From RGIG4034 sp045628945 (GTDB lineage Bacteria > Bacillota > Clostridia > Lachnospirales > Lachnospiraceae), in the NCBI GenBank assembly GCA_045628945.1, contig JAZQQG010000012.1:39859-103858 (forward strand): 64,000 nucleotides of DNA. The letters are read 5' to 3'. The position numbers and the translations under genes are program-made. Numbering within the stretch: position 1 is the stretch's first letter; each line of letters opens with the position of its first letter. Shown one piece after another: positions 44,327 through 53,526 of this stretch. The notes below the pieces were generated by a model. It did not search any database and was not told where the DNA came from. It saw only the letters and a list, made by a program, of their open reading frames with translations.

Positions 44327-45469
44327 CTAATATTCATCCAAAAAATGATGCTTTACCCCATTCTCCTTATAGGCAATAATTGTCTTCAGATTTACATTCT
44401 CCACACTCTTGAAAATATTCGCCTCAATAAAAGGATTGTTCTTTTTCAAAGCGGCAATAAGTTTCTTGGTCTCAAGACGTTTCGAAGAGGTCGTACCGTC
44501 CTCATGGCAAGTACTGCAGGTCTCGGTAAAATGGCAGGCGCATTGCAAGAAATGCAAATGATTATAATCTCTCCACTTGCAGATTTCTTCCTCGCGAACC
44601 AGGTAAAGAGGCCGAATCAGTTCCATCCCCTCGAAGTTCGTACTGTGAAGTTTCGGCATCATGGTCTGAATCTGGCCACCGTGCAGCATCGCCATCAGGA
44701 TTGTCTCAATCACATCGTCGTAATGGTGTCCCAGTGCAATCTTGTTGCACCCCAATTCTTTGGCTTTGCTGTACAGATATCCGCGGCGCATCTTGGCGCA
44801 AAGATAACAGGGACTCTTTGTCACCGTATCCACCGCATCAAAAATGGTACTGTCAAAAATCGTAATCGGAATTCCAAGTTTCTTGGCATTTCGAATAATC
44901 AGCTCACGATTCTCGGCATTGTACCCGGGATCCATCACCAGAAAGGTCAATTCAAAATTCACCTGACGATGACGCTTAATCTCCTGAAAGCATTTTGCCA
45001 TCAGCATCGAGTCCTTACCGCCGGAGATACAGACCGCAATATGGTCTCCCTCCTGAATCAACCGGTATTCCTTACACGCCTTGGCAAAAGGTGAAAAAAT
45101 CGTTTTATGGAATTTCTTGCGAAGACTTAACTCCGCCTGCTCGCGTGTTTCCTCGGACTCCTCTTCCTCCATTGTTGCCATCAGGTAAGCATTAAATCCG
45201 CCGGTCAGATTACTGCACCGAAGCCCTCTTGTCGACAGCATTTCAGCAATCTCTACCGATTTTTCTCCACGCTGACAATAAACAATAATCTCACGGTCCG
45301 ATTGTAAACGTTCGATACAACGCTCCGGCTCCTCCGTAAATTGCCGATAGGGAATATTGATTGCTCCCGCTATCATTCCATATAGAGCACTTCCCTCATC
45401 TCGAATATCAATCAATTGATAGCTATCCTTCGATAATTTTTTCAATTCCTCAATCGTTCTGTCACTCAC
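44327..45469 (-). CDS. Rhodanese domain fused to TtcA-like PP-loop tRNA thiolase
   Basis: A 380-residue fusion. Residues 1-100 are a rhodanese with active Cys65 in VYCQRGEKS. Residues 120-380 are a TtcA/TilS-type PP-loop enzyme: ATP-binding SGGKDS (149-154), CYLC near residue 221 as in TtcA-type Fe-S proteins, GHHYDDVIETILM near residue 247 and a later CSTC. TtcA makes 2-thiocytidine in tRNA. Here the rhodanese probably hands persulfide sulfur to the thiolase within one chain; that is inferred from the fusion. The start is a GTG with a weak site. It follows GH42 by 66 bases, an odd place for a tRNA gene. Confidence 0.85.
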   Translation of the reverse strand: MSDRTIEELKKLSKDSYQLIDIRDEGSALYGMIAGAINIPYRQFTEEPERCIERLQSDREIIVYCQRGEKSVEIAEMLSTRGLRCSNLTGGFNAYLMATMEEEESEETREQAELSLRKKFHKTIFSPFAKACKEYRLIQEGDHIAVCISGGKDSMLMAKCFQEIKRHRQVNFELTFLVMDPGYNAENRELIIRNAKKLGIPITIFDSTIFDAVDTVTKSPCYLCAKMRRGYLYSKAKELGCNKIALGHHYDDVIETILMAMLHGGQIQTMMPKLHSTNFEGMELIRPLYLVREEEICKWRDYNHLHFLQCACHFTETCSTCHEDGTTSSKRLETKKLIAALKKNNPFIEANIFKSVENVNLKTIIAYKENGVKHHFLDEY

Positions 45470-45535
45470 GGCTTAACCATCCAAATCCTTTTGTCGTCTT
45501 TGAAGTCTTCCAAGCCCTGAAACGAGACGTTTCGA

Positions 45536-47476
45536 TTACTGTCTGTAGATTTTCATCTCAAAGGGGGCTAGTTCCACTTCCTCCCCATTATAACAGAAAG
45601 TCACGTTTTGTGCGTTATTATTAAACACAAACTGAACACTTCCGTTCTCATTCCTTCTGGTAACCACTTCCACATGATTCGGAAGGTCTGCAATATACGA
45701 AAGTCCGCTACGGTCAAGGGCATCCTTTGCAAGACGGGCATAGAGTGCACGCTCTCCTACGGTGCCGACATAGTACGCCAAACCCTTCCCGTATTGGTTT
45801 AAGGTGATTGCAGGCTTGCCCGCATAGAAGTCGCTGTCATAGGTTGCAAGGGTCGTAGCCGAATCATTTTTCAGAATATCGCACCACTGCTTGCCGGTGT
45901 ACTCCTCTCCGTCTTCGAAACAAAGCTTCACCGTATCATACCCAATCGGGTCATACTCTTCCACATGTGCCCCCACCAGTTCCCGATAAACGGTCGGAAG
46001 TTGTTCCATAATGCAGGTGTTGGATTCATTTTTTACACCACTGCGGTTCGTTAAAAGAAGAATACCGCCTTCCCGAACAAACGCATATAATCGATCAACG
46101 GTACTCTGCTTGGTCAGGTAGAGCTGGGAAGCCACAACAATACGATACTCCTTAAGGTCCGCCTCCTGACTGACCACATCCACATTTAGGCCGTACTTAG
46201 TGAAGGCCCCATGAAACTTCATGAGCTGCTCCATGTAATACATCCCGTTGGTCTGCGGCTGGATCTTAAAGGCATACTCATCCTCGGGAGAATAAAGAAT
46301 CGCAATCTTCGATGCAATTTTGGCACCGCGGACATCCGCAAGACTCTCCGCGGTTTTACAAAGATCCGCATACTCCTCAAACCGTCTTCCCGGCACATTG
46401 GAATGATCAATCAAACCATGCCAGTGCATCTCGGCACCGGTCGTGGCGGTACGCCAGCGAAACTGCAAAACCGTGTCGGCGCCATGCGCAAATGCCTGCA
46501 GTGCATACCCTTTTAACATCCCAGGGCGCGTTGTTTTGCCCATCGGTGCCCAGCTTCCGATTCCACCGCTTAACTGCTCCATAATCCAGAAAGCTTTCTG
46601 TTTTACGCCACGCATCATATCAAGATGGAACGCATGAGAATAATTCTCCTCCGGGTTTTCCGGAATGCGGGTCGTGGGATAATTATCATAAGAAATAAAA
46701 TCCAGCTGTTTGAATTCCTCATAGAAATTCGGCATATTCTGGCAGAACCATACATTGGTTGTAAGTTTCGTAGCCGGACAGTTTTTGCGAATCAGCTCCG
46801 CCTGCCAGTTTGCATGTTCAATCACACGCTCCGAGGCAAAACGATTGTAGTCAAGCACCAGGGAAGGATTTAACCAGGCATGGGGATAGGTTCCAAAGGG
46901 CGGAATAATCTGCTCCCAGGAGGAATATTCTCCGCTCCATACACTGTTTCCGTAGGTGGCGTTCACTTTTTCAAGGGTTCCGTATTTTTCCTGCATCCAG
47001 GTGCGGAATCGCTTGTTGCAATTTTCGCAGAAACAAAAATATGCTTCCAGCTCATTATCAATCTGCCAGGCAATGACCGCCGGATTGTCCCCGTAACGCT
47101 TGGTCATAAGATCAATGATTCTTTCGGCATAGCGCAGGTAATCCGCATTATGAATGCAACGGTGACTGCGGATTCCGATGCGGGTCTTATGGCCGTCCTT
47201 CTCCGTCTGAACCGCCTCCGGGTACTTCTCATAGAACCAAAGCGGAGGACAACTTGTAGGGGTACACAGTACGAGTTGCATTCCACGAGCCGTAAGGATT
47301 TCAATAATCTCGTCCAACCATTCAAAAGAGAATTCTCCGTCACGCGGTTCCATTCTGCTCCAGGCAAACTCGGCCAATCGTACGACCTGAACACCGGTCT
47401 TTTGCATTAAGTCGGCATCTGCCTCCCAAAGGGCCCGGTCCCAATGCTCGGGATAATAATCAACTCCTGTAATCAT
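45536..47476 (-). CDS. GH42 beta-galactosidase
   Basis: A 646-residue cytosolic enzyme that removes terminal beta-galactose from oligosaccharides. Seen: the GH42 opening GVDYYPEHWDRALWEADA, acid/base Glu142 in WQIDNELEAY, nucleophile Glu300 in AFWIMEQLSGG, a short CFCENCNKRF metal-type Cys cluster near residues 148-157, then the trimerisation and C-terminal beta domains. The ATG at 47474-47476 has GGAGGAG upstream. It follows the lipoprotein GH26 gene by 30 bases. A small hairpin (45519-45533) without a T tract lies just past the stop. Confidence 0.93.
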   Translation of the reverse strand: MITGVDYYPEHWDRALWEADADLMQKTGVQVVRLAEFAWSRMEPRDGEFSFEWLDEIIEILTARGMQLVLCTPTSCPPLWFYEKYPEAVQTEKDGHKTRIGIRSHRCIHNADYLRYAERIIDLMTKRYGDNPAVIAWQIDNELEAYFCFCENCNKRFRTWMQEKYGTLEKVNATYGNSVWSGEYSSWEQIIPPFGTYPHAWLNPSLVLDYNRFASERVIEHANWQAELIRKNCPATKLTTNVWFCQNMPNFYEEFKQLDFISYDNYPTTRIPENPEENYSHAFHLDMMRGVKQKAFWIMEQLSGGIGSWAPMGKTTRPGMLKGYALQAFAHGADTVLQFRWRTATTGAEMHWHGLIDHSNVPGRRFEEYADLCKTAESLADVRGAKIASKIAILYSPEDEYAFKIQPQTNGMYYMEQLMKFHGAFTKYGLNVDVVSQEADLKEYRIVVASQLYLTKQSTVDRLYAFVREGGILLLTNRSGVKNESNTCIMEQLPTVYRELVGAHVEEYDPIGYDTVKLCFEDGEEYTGKQWCDILKNDSATTLATYDSDFYAGKPAITLNQYGKGLAYYVGTVGERALYARLAKDALDRSGLSYIADLPNHVEVVTRRNENGSVQFVFNNNAQNVTFCYNGEEVELAPFEMKIYRQ

Positions 47477-47506
47477 GCAAGTCTCCTCCACTCAATCGTT
47501 CTTTGT

Positions 47507-49168
47507 TTAGAATTTCGGTAATTCATCCAAAGTAATAATAACATCGCTGTTATATACTTTTTTCATCATCTCAAGTTCCGTGTATTTCTCCGACAATTCC
47601 GTCGTACCGTTTACCACCAGATAATCCCAGTTCCATACCGCAAACCATAACCAGTACGCATTATCGCGAACAATCAGATCCGGATCCGGCATGGTGGCAC
47701 ATTCACTCATGGTCACCATCTTCTTACCGTTTACCCAGGAATTCACTTCCTTAAGCGTTGTCGGGCTTACCCCGTAATCATGCGACGGTCCATAGACATC
47801 CAGTGCTGCAATATCACAATACGCATCCCCCGGATACCAATCGGGATCCTGTGCGTTCCATACCCAGATTAAGTTATCCAATTGATGGAAATTCGTCATA
47901 CGCTCATATAAAGTCTTCCACAACCATTTGTAATCATCGGGACCGGTTGCTCCCCACCAGAACCAACCGCCGCTTGCTTCGTGAAGCGGTCTCCACAATA
48001 CCGTAACATCGGCATCCTCCATATCCTGAAGCAGACCGGAAATATTATCAATATCGACAAAGAGCATTACCGTCTCCAGAGAGATTTTTTCTTCCCGATA
48101 AAGACCTCTGATGTCCTCCAACGGCATATAAGTCAGGTCCAAGCCATCCGCCGGAATCGCTTTATCAATTCGAAAATCCGTATCCTTCGTGTAGAAGGCG
48201 CAGCCGTCAACCGGTGCATACCAGTGCCAGTCGAAAACAACCAAGCCGCCCTGTGCGCTCCATTCCTTGGCCAGTGCAACATCCTTTGCGGAAGGATTTC
48301 CTTTGCAGAAGCCGATGGAGTCGTAGATAAAGTCAAAAGTACGAACCGCAGGATACTTCCCTACTCCCAGATATAATGCATCCGTCTCGGTATTGTGACC
48401 GTAATCGGTGCACTGACCGGCAAGGGTTCTCTTCCCATAGACAGCCTGAAGATACTGGTAGACATTCTGTGTCTTCAGATTGGCATAGGGATTCGTAAGC
48501 AAAAGATCCTGTCCCCGGTAGAACTCCTCTTCGATGGTATTACCGCTTTGAATGCGAATATAGTCCAGGGAGAACCAGCTCCAGCCCTCTCCTAAGGTGA
48601 TGGCGTTCTCTCCTTTCTCCAGGTAGATACCGTCATATTCACTGATTATCCATTCGCCCTTCTCTGAGTAAACATCACAAACCTTCGTTCCGTTGAAAAG
48701 AATAGGATTCTCTTTATGGGAACCCGCTCTGTGGGCAATTGTAATCTTGTAAAACTGACTTGCGGGAAGGGTAACCGACACCGCAAATGCCTTATTGTCA
48801 CTGATATCCACATACATTCCCTCGGATGAGGTCGTATCGGATTTCCGGTTAACACCCTCTGCTTCGGATTCGCTCTCCGCCTCAATGATAATATCGAAAT
48901 CAACCGATTCCCCATGTGCAGCTACTATTTTATCAAAAGAATATTGATCCGCATAGGTTATTTCATTCGGATCCACCTTGATTCGATCGCTCATGATATC
49001 GTTATCGCTTTCCTCATTCTCTGTTATTGTGACGGGATCATCAACCTGTGTTTCCGTTTTCGATTCCGACTGTTGATCCGTCTTCTTGGAAGCAGCCGGG
49101 CCACATCCGATCAATCCGACGCAACAGATGATTGCCATACCGAATGCCAAAGTTCTTCTTTTCATCAT
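47507..49168 (-). CDS. Lipoprotein beta-mannanase, CBM35-like plus GH26
   Basis: A 553-residue surface enzyme. Seen: lipoprotein signal with LIGC lipobox (Cys22), a Ser/Glu-rich linker (25-75), a CBM35-like carbohydrate-binding module (about 90-208, starting IIIEAESE), and a GH26 catalytic domain (225-553) with acid/base Glu397 in WRPLHEASGGWFWWG and nucleophile Glu489 in VTMSECA. GH26 enzymes cut beta-1,4-mannan inside the chain. It is anchored outside the cell, so it makes the oligosaccharides that the cytosolic enzymes use. AAGGAG lies six bases before the ATG. GH42 follows in the same run. Confidence 0.93.
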   Translation of the reverse strand: MMKRRTLAFGMAIICCVGLIGCGPAASKKTDQQSESKTETQVDDPVTITENEESDNDIMSDRIKVDPNEITYADQYSFDKIVAAHGESVDFDIIIEAESESEAEGVNRKSDTTSSEGMYVDISDNKAFAVSVTLPASQFYKITIAHRAGSHKENPILFNGTKVCDVYSEKGEWIISEYDGIYLEKGENAITLGEGWSWFSLDYIRIQSGNTIEEEFYRGQDLLLTNPYANLKTQNVYQYLQAVYGKRTLAGQCTDYGHNTETDALYLGVGKYPAVRTFDFIYDSIGFCKGNPSAKDVALAKEWSAQGGLVVFDWHWYAPVDGCAFYTKDTDFRIDKAIPADGLDLTYMPLEDIRGLYREEKISLETVMLFVDIDNISGLLQDMEDADVTVLWRPLHEASGGWFWWGATGPDDYKWLWKTLYERMTNFHQLDNLIWVWNAQDPDWYPGDAYCDIAALDVYGPSHDYGVSPTTLKEVNSWVNGKKMVTMSECATMPDPDLIVRDNAYWLWFAVWNWDYLVVNGTTELSEKYTELEMMKKVYNSDVIITLDELPKF

Positions 49169-49188
49169 ACCAATCTCCTTTCCGATTA

Positions 49189-49208
49189 CGGAGCGTAATA
49201 CGCCTCCG
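49189..49208 (-). promoter_or_regulatory. Inverted repeat in the mannanase leader
   Basis: CGGAGCGTA (49189-49197) faces TACGCCTCCG (49199-49208) with one bulge, 21 bases before the mannanase start. It could be a regulator site or a small hairpin; no clear -10/-35 pair was found here. Confidence 0.35.
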
Positions 49209-49324
49209 TTTGTATACTCCTATGATAAAAGAAAAACATCGGCAAAACCATCCGAAATTCTGAACCGACTTTCGTTTTTTGAACATTTTCTATGCGAAAA
49301 TCATGGAAATTCGTTCTATTTTTA

Positions 49325-49353
49325 TTGTTTTTTGCGTATGGCAAGGTTACTAT
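49325..49353 (+). promoter_or_regulatory. Promoter of the AraC regulator in the mannan cluster
   Basis: TTGTTT (49325-49330), 17-base spacer, TACTAT (49348-49353), followed by CGGAGG (49378-49383) and the ATG at 49392. Confidence 0.55.
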
Positions 49354-49391
49354 ATCCCTAGGAATCACTATCGTTTTCGGAGGATTTGCTT

Positions 49392-50216
49392 ATGAAAATG
49401 AATCGCAATATCTATCCCTATAATCCGCAGCCGGAGCTTTTGCCCATCTATTTAGCCGGTATCGGGGGCAGTGAATATCAAGGGTACGTCAATCGTCCGG
49501 AAGGATATCAATGGCACCAGATTCTCTACAGTGCCCACGGGAACGGCTTCTTGGAATATGACGGGCAAAAGTTCGACATCCATGCGGGGGACTATTTCTA
49601 TATCCCGGCAGACTACCCCTCCGTCTATTACGGAAAGCAGACAAAATGGGACGTTCGTTGGCTTGTATTCACGGGGTTCGGATGCGAGAAGCTTTTAAGC
49701 AACTTTGATATGCAGAGGCCGATTATTCTGCGCTCTCCCGAGAACAGTACCCTTGAGAAGCTTTTCGAAAAAATGGTCACCAGTCAGTTAAATGAGCGAA
49801 TGATCAGTAACTTTGTCTGCTCCGGCCTGCTTTACGAATACCTTTTGGAATTTCATTTGAAACGCAATGAAAATGTACTGAATTCCAAAAATCGCAAATA
49901 CAACCTGCTTCTCCCCGCTTTGGTATACATCGAGAATCACCTCGACAGGGATATCTCCATTGAAGAATTGTCGGCGGTCACAGGGATTACGCATCAGCAT
50001 CTTTGCCGGATTTTCAAAGAAACGCAACAGATGAGACCCGTGGAATATCTCATGCGTCGTCGCATAGAAAAAGCCAAGGAAATGCTTCGCAACAAAGCTA
50101 TGCCAATCGCGACGATCAGCTCTTCCCTTGGCTTTTCTTCTCCTGCTTATTTCAGTACCATTTTCAAACAGTACGAAGGGATTCCTCCCATGAATTATCG
50201 CAAGACCATGTGTTAA
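49392..50216 (+). CDS. AraC family regulator with cupin sensor
   Basis: A 274-residue regulator. The N-terminal half is a cupin-like sugar-binding fold (EGYQWHQILYSAHGNGFLEYD, then HAGDYFYIPADYPSVYY). The C-terminal 100 residues are two helix-turn-helix motifs, including AVTGITHQHLCRIFKETQ and GFSSPAYFSTIFKQYEGIPPMNYRK. The start at 49392 is set by CGGAGG eight bases upstream. It is divergent from the lipoprotein mannanase gene and convergent with the cytosolic one, so it is the likely activator of the mannan genes. Its stop shares TTAA with the convergent stop. Confidence 0.9.
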   Translation: MKMNRNIYPYNPQPELLPIYLAGIGGSEYQGYVNRPEGYQWHQILYSAHGNGFLEYDGQKFDIHAGDYFYIPADYPSVYYGKQTKWDVRWLVFTGFGCEKLLSNFDMQRPIILRSPENSTLEKLFEKMVTSQLNERMISNFVCSGLLYEYLLEFHLKRNENVLNSKNRKYNLLLPALVYIENHLDRDISIEELSAVTGITHQHLCRIFKETQQMRPVEYLMRRRIEKAKEMLRNKAMPIATISSSLGFSSPAYFSTIFKQYEGIPPMNYRKTMC

Positions 50217-51181
50217 TATAATTTGGGCAATCGCTCTAAAGTCACAGCGTAAGGACTGTGATAGAATCGTTTCAGATCCTCATAGCGATTGTATTTTTCC
50301 GTCATGCAGAAATCATGAGACCAGGTCATATAATATGCCCATTCGGTATGATTGGCATGAAGCATGTCCGGATCCACAAGGATTCCCGTCTCACCAATCG
50401 CAAGAAGTTTTTCCGAGTCTGCAATCGGAAGCATTCCCTCATACTCTTTGCGACGGTCCGAATACTCATAAGCCGGCGGATACATATCACGGGTCAGAAT
50501 ATCTACGTACTCATCCCCGGGATAACACTCCTTCCGCGTTGCATTCCATACCCAGATCAGGTTATCGAGGTGATGTTCTTCGGTAAAACAATGATACATC
50601 AGGCGATAGAGCTTCGCTACAACCTCGCTGCCCTTGGCTCCCCACCAGAACCATTTTCCCTCTCCTTCATGAAAAGGTCTCCACAGAATCGGAATCTGTC
50701 GGTCGCAGAAAGGACGAAGGATTCCCGCCATCGTATGCAGATCCGACATCAGTGCCTCATGTTCCGGTGTTCCTTCCACTAATGCCTGTGAAGCATCAAA
50801 CGGTGTATTCTCGGTAAAAAAGGACTTGGAACGGCCGTAGAGTGGCGAAAACCAATGCCAGGTAAAGGTAATCAGTCCTTTTTTGGCTGCCCATTCCCAG
50901 GCGTGCTCCAGAAGGCCCCGGTTTTCCCGCACCTCCTTCATGCACTCCTCATCCGTATCCTCATAATTAATATTCGGCGAATAGGATAATAACTCAAAGC
51001 CCAACAATGCAGGCTCTTTCCCGGTCTTTTCGACGATGGTATGATATTCCGGAATTCCAAGTTCCTGTACATGCTGCCCCGTTACGATTCGGTCCCCACA
51101 GATTTCATACAGATAGTCCAAAACGTTCCAAACACACTCCTGCGCATGGGGATTTACAGGCCTTCTCTCTCCATTCTTCAT
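50213..51181 (-). CDS. Cytosolic GH26 mannanase/mannosidase
   Basis: A 322-residue GH26 domain without signal peptide or binding module. Seen: GDRIVTGQHVQ, ITFTWHWFSPL, acid/base Glu172 in WRPFHEGEGKWFWWG and nucleophile Glu264 in LAIGETGILVD. It probably shortens imported mannooligosaccharides for the GH130 phosphorylase. It starts 19 bases after the GH51 stop, with GGAGAAG before the ATG, so the two are co-transcribed. No terminator was seen at the convergent end with the AraC gene. Confidence 0.9.
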   Translation of the reverse strand: MKNGERRPVNPHAQECVWNVLDYLYEICGDRIVTGQHVQELGIPEYHTIVEKTGKEPALLGFELLSYSPNINYEDTDEECMKEVRENRGLLEHAWEWAAKKGLITFTWHWFSPLYGRSKSFFTENTPFDASQALVEGTPEHEALMSDLHTMAGILRPFCDRQIPILWRPFHEGEGKWFWWGAKGSEVVAKLYRLMYHCFTEEHHLDNLIWVWNATRKECYPGDEYVDILTRDMYPPAYEYSDRRKEYEGMLPIADSEKLLAIGETGILVDPDMLHANHTEWAYYMTWSHDFCMTEKYNRYEDLKRFYHSPYAVTLERLPKLY

Positions 51182-51200
51182 AATCGCTTCTCCAGTTTTA

Positions 51201-53240
51201 CTAATAGGTCAATACGCTAAAGGTTCCGGCTTCCAACAAAATGCCGCCGTCAACCGTTCTTTTTTCCTCAAAAATTGCGGAGGGCTGCACGGGATTCTCC
51301 GACTCCTCTGCCGTCGCCTTCAGAACCTGTAGGGTGGCTTCCGTGCGAATCGGCTTCCCTTCTTCATCCACAAGTTCCAGATAAAAGTCTTCGTCGCTAC
51401 AGTTCACTGCTTTTAGGATAACCGTTCCGTCCTGCTTTCCGGTTGCCGAGATGTAGATTTTACGTTCCCGCAGTGCCACATCCTCTCCATGAAGATCAAT
51501 CGTGTAGTCTCCCACATGATTGGCATACAGCTTCTGCACATAATAATTCGGGGTAAGAAAGACCTCCCAATCGTCAAACCAAATCATGTCCGGCTGCCAC
51601 TGGCTATGACCGATTCGATTGAACAACGGCGCATAGGAGGCGAGTTTCACTACCCCCGCATTTTTCTCAATTCCGGTTAAAAAAGCAGCCTCGGCCAGTG
51701 CTCCCGTCATATTGTTCCCACGATTGGCGGGATGCGCCGCATATTCCCCGGCAAATACACCCACTTCTCTCGGATAATTGTCATAGAGGGTTACCCGGTC
51801 ATACATCCACTGAGTCGATACATAGTAATGCTCATCAACAGCGTAGCAGTAATTCGGATTCGTCTTTTGTCTTAGGCGGTACTCCTTCCATGCATAATCG
51901 GCCATAGGCTGATCCACGCTCGGTCCTGCCGTTCCCAGGATACGAATCTCGGGATATACCGCATGAATTGCTTTCTCAAAAGCATCGATTCGACGGAAAA
52001 GATGAACGTCGGTGGTCTCCCATTGCTCATTGCCGATTGCAATCATATTCATATCGAACGGCTTGGGGTGTCCCATGGACACACGAACCGAACCCCATGT
52101 CGTATTGACATCCCCCGTCGCAAACTCAATCAGATCCACCGCATCCTGAATATATTCCTTCAGGTCATCCTCCTCACAGGATACCATCTCATCCGAGCGG
52201 AACTGGCAAGCCACCCCGATGCCGACTACAGGCAACGGCTTGGCACCCAACCGCTCACACAGAAGAAAATACTCATAGAAACCAATGCCATAACTCTGAC
52301 TGTAATGAGAGTCCGGACGTTTCGCATTGAAGTCCGTCTCGTCTCGGCTGTCATTAAACGCCCAAAGGTTCGGAATCACCTTACGGTCCTTCAATTCTCC
52401 CACCGTGTTTTTCCAGCGATAACGATTCGCCAGACTGATTCCTTCTACAATACAGCCTCCCGGGAAACGAATAAATCCCGGATGAATGCTGTCAAGAGCA
52501 TCATACAAATCCTTACGAAAGATTCCGGCAACCGCATCCTCCGGCATCATAGAGAACAGGTCAAACTCCACAATTCCGGCTTCGTCCAGACGAAGAACGA
52601 ACTTCGCTCCCCGTGTATCCGCGCTTGCCGTAAAGCTTCCCTCATATTTTACCCACTCGGATTCCTTGGCATGTTTCGTAAGATCAATGCTTCTTCGATA
52701 TTCGGCAACCCGGTCCACTGCAGTCCAACCGCTTACAAAGGGCGGTTCCACATCACAGTAGGGCGCATAGGGAGCCGCCTTTTTCAGGGTAAATTCTATG
52801 GTCTCTGTTCCCGTATCGCCTTCGATGCCGATGGTAAGTCCACGACCACTGTACTGAACCGTACGTGCATAAAAGGACACGGTGTACTTCCCTCCGGCCC
52901 GAAGGGAGATTCCGTCATAGGCTTTGTTGGCGATTCCCTGCCCTGCACCGGTTGCGGTCAAACGAAGATAATGGGGATTGACCTCCGACAAAGGTGTCCC
53001 CTGAATATACTGAAGCTTCGGAAGTACTCCGCTTGCATCCGCCACGGGACTCCAGGCATACCCGGGATCCTCAACAAAATAGAAATGTCCGGGGATTCCG
53101 GAACAATCCTTTGCTTCAAAAGAACGATTTTCCAACAGTTCTGCATAGAGACCGCCATCTGCTCCGAAGTTAATATCCTCGAAGAAAAGACCAAACATCT
53201 CCTTTGCAATTGTATCCTTGGCTGTATTAATAATCTTCAT
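51201..53240 (-). CDS. GH51 alpha-L-arabinofuranosidase
   Basis: A 679-residue enzyme counted from the ATG at 53238-53240, which has GCGGAGAA upstream; a reading 26 residues longer has no site. GH51 enzymes remove arabinofuranose side chains from arabinan, arabinoxylan or arabinogalactan. Seen: KEMFGLFFEDINFGADGGLYAE at the start, an inserted sandwich region (about 60-240) of carbohydrate-binding-module character, FIRFPGGCIVEG near residue 275, acid/base Glu in IAIGNEQWE and nucleophile Glu in VFAGEYAAHPANRGNN, then a C-terminal beta domain. No signal peptide. It ends in TAG and leads into the cytosolic GH26 gene. Confidence 0.93.
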   Translation of the reverse strand: MKIINTAKDTIAKEMFGLFFEDINFGADGGLYAELLENRSFEAKDCSGIPGHFYFVEDPGYAWSPVADASGVLPKLQYIQGTPLSEVNPHYLRLTATGAGQGIANKAYDGISLRAGGKYTVSFYARTVQYSGRGLTIGIEGDTGTETIEFTLKKAAPYAPYCDVEPPFVSGWTAVDRVAEYRRSIDLTKHAKESEWVKYEGSFTASADTRGAKFVLRLDEAGIVEFDLFSMMPEDAVAGIFRKDLYDALDSIHPGFIRFPGGCIVEGISLANRYRWKNTVGELKDRKVIPNLWAFNDSRDETDFNAKRPDSHYSQSYGIGFYEYFLLCERLGAKPLPVVGIGVACQFRSDEMVSCEEDDLKEYIQDAVDLIEFATGDVNTTWGSVRVSMGHPKPFDMNMIAIGNEQWETTDVHLFRRIDAFEKAIHAVYPEIRILGTAGPSVDQPMADYAWKEYRLRQKTNPNYCYAVDEHYYVSTQWMYDRVTLYDNYPREVGVFAGEYAAHPANRGNNMTGALAEAAFLTGIEKNAGVVKLASYAPLFNRIGHSQWQPDMIWFDDWEVFLTPNYYVQKLYANHVGDYTIDLHGEDVALRERKIYISATGKQDGTVILKAVNCSDEDFYLELVDEEGKPIRTEATLQVLKATAEESENPVQPSAIFEEKRTVDGGILLEAGTFSVLTY

Positions 53241-53286
53241 ACATTTCTCCGCTTCCTTCATTGTTTTTCGTTGCGTTTCTACAGTT

Positions 53287-53499
53287 TTATTTCGTTGTTT
53301 CGTTTTTATCGGGTACATTTTTCACATGGTTCACAATATAGATTCCGAGACACACCAGTGCCAGTGACACTAAGGCCGGTACATTCAGTGCATCGTATTC
53401 TTTTAACAGAAGTGCCGACAAAAGAAAACCGCAAAAATGCCGGCCAGCGTAAAGCGCAGCCCGGCATACAGAATCGGTGCGGTCCTTCCCGTAATTCAT
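53287..53499 (-). pseudogene. Remnant of a DMT/EamA transporter gene
   Basis: A 70-codon frame reads LLSALLLKEYDALNVPALVS then LALVCLGIYIVNHVKN, like the last helices of a drug/metabolite (EamA) transporter. In the neighbouring frame the same DNA upstream reads TAPILYAGLRFTLAG, like the early part of such a protein, then hits a stop. Both pieces lie in about 200 bases, so the middle has been lost and the frame shifted. GGGAGG precedes the ATG, perhaps the old start site. Confidence 0.55.
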
Positions 53500-53526
53500 T
53501 TCGTTTTCCTCCCTAGGAAAATCACT

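Noticed and set aside
51963..53516. Long plus-strand open frame of 517 codons
   Set aside because: It is antisense to the GH51 gene, whose motifs and start site are clear; the open frame is a codon-usage shadow.
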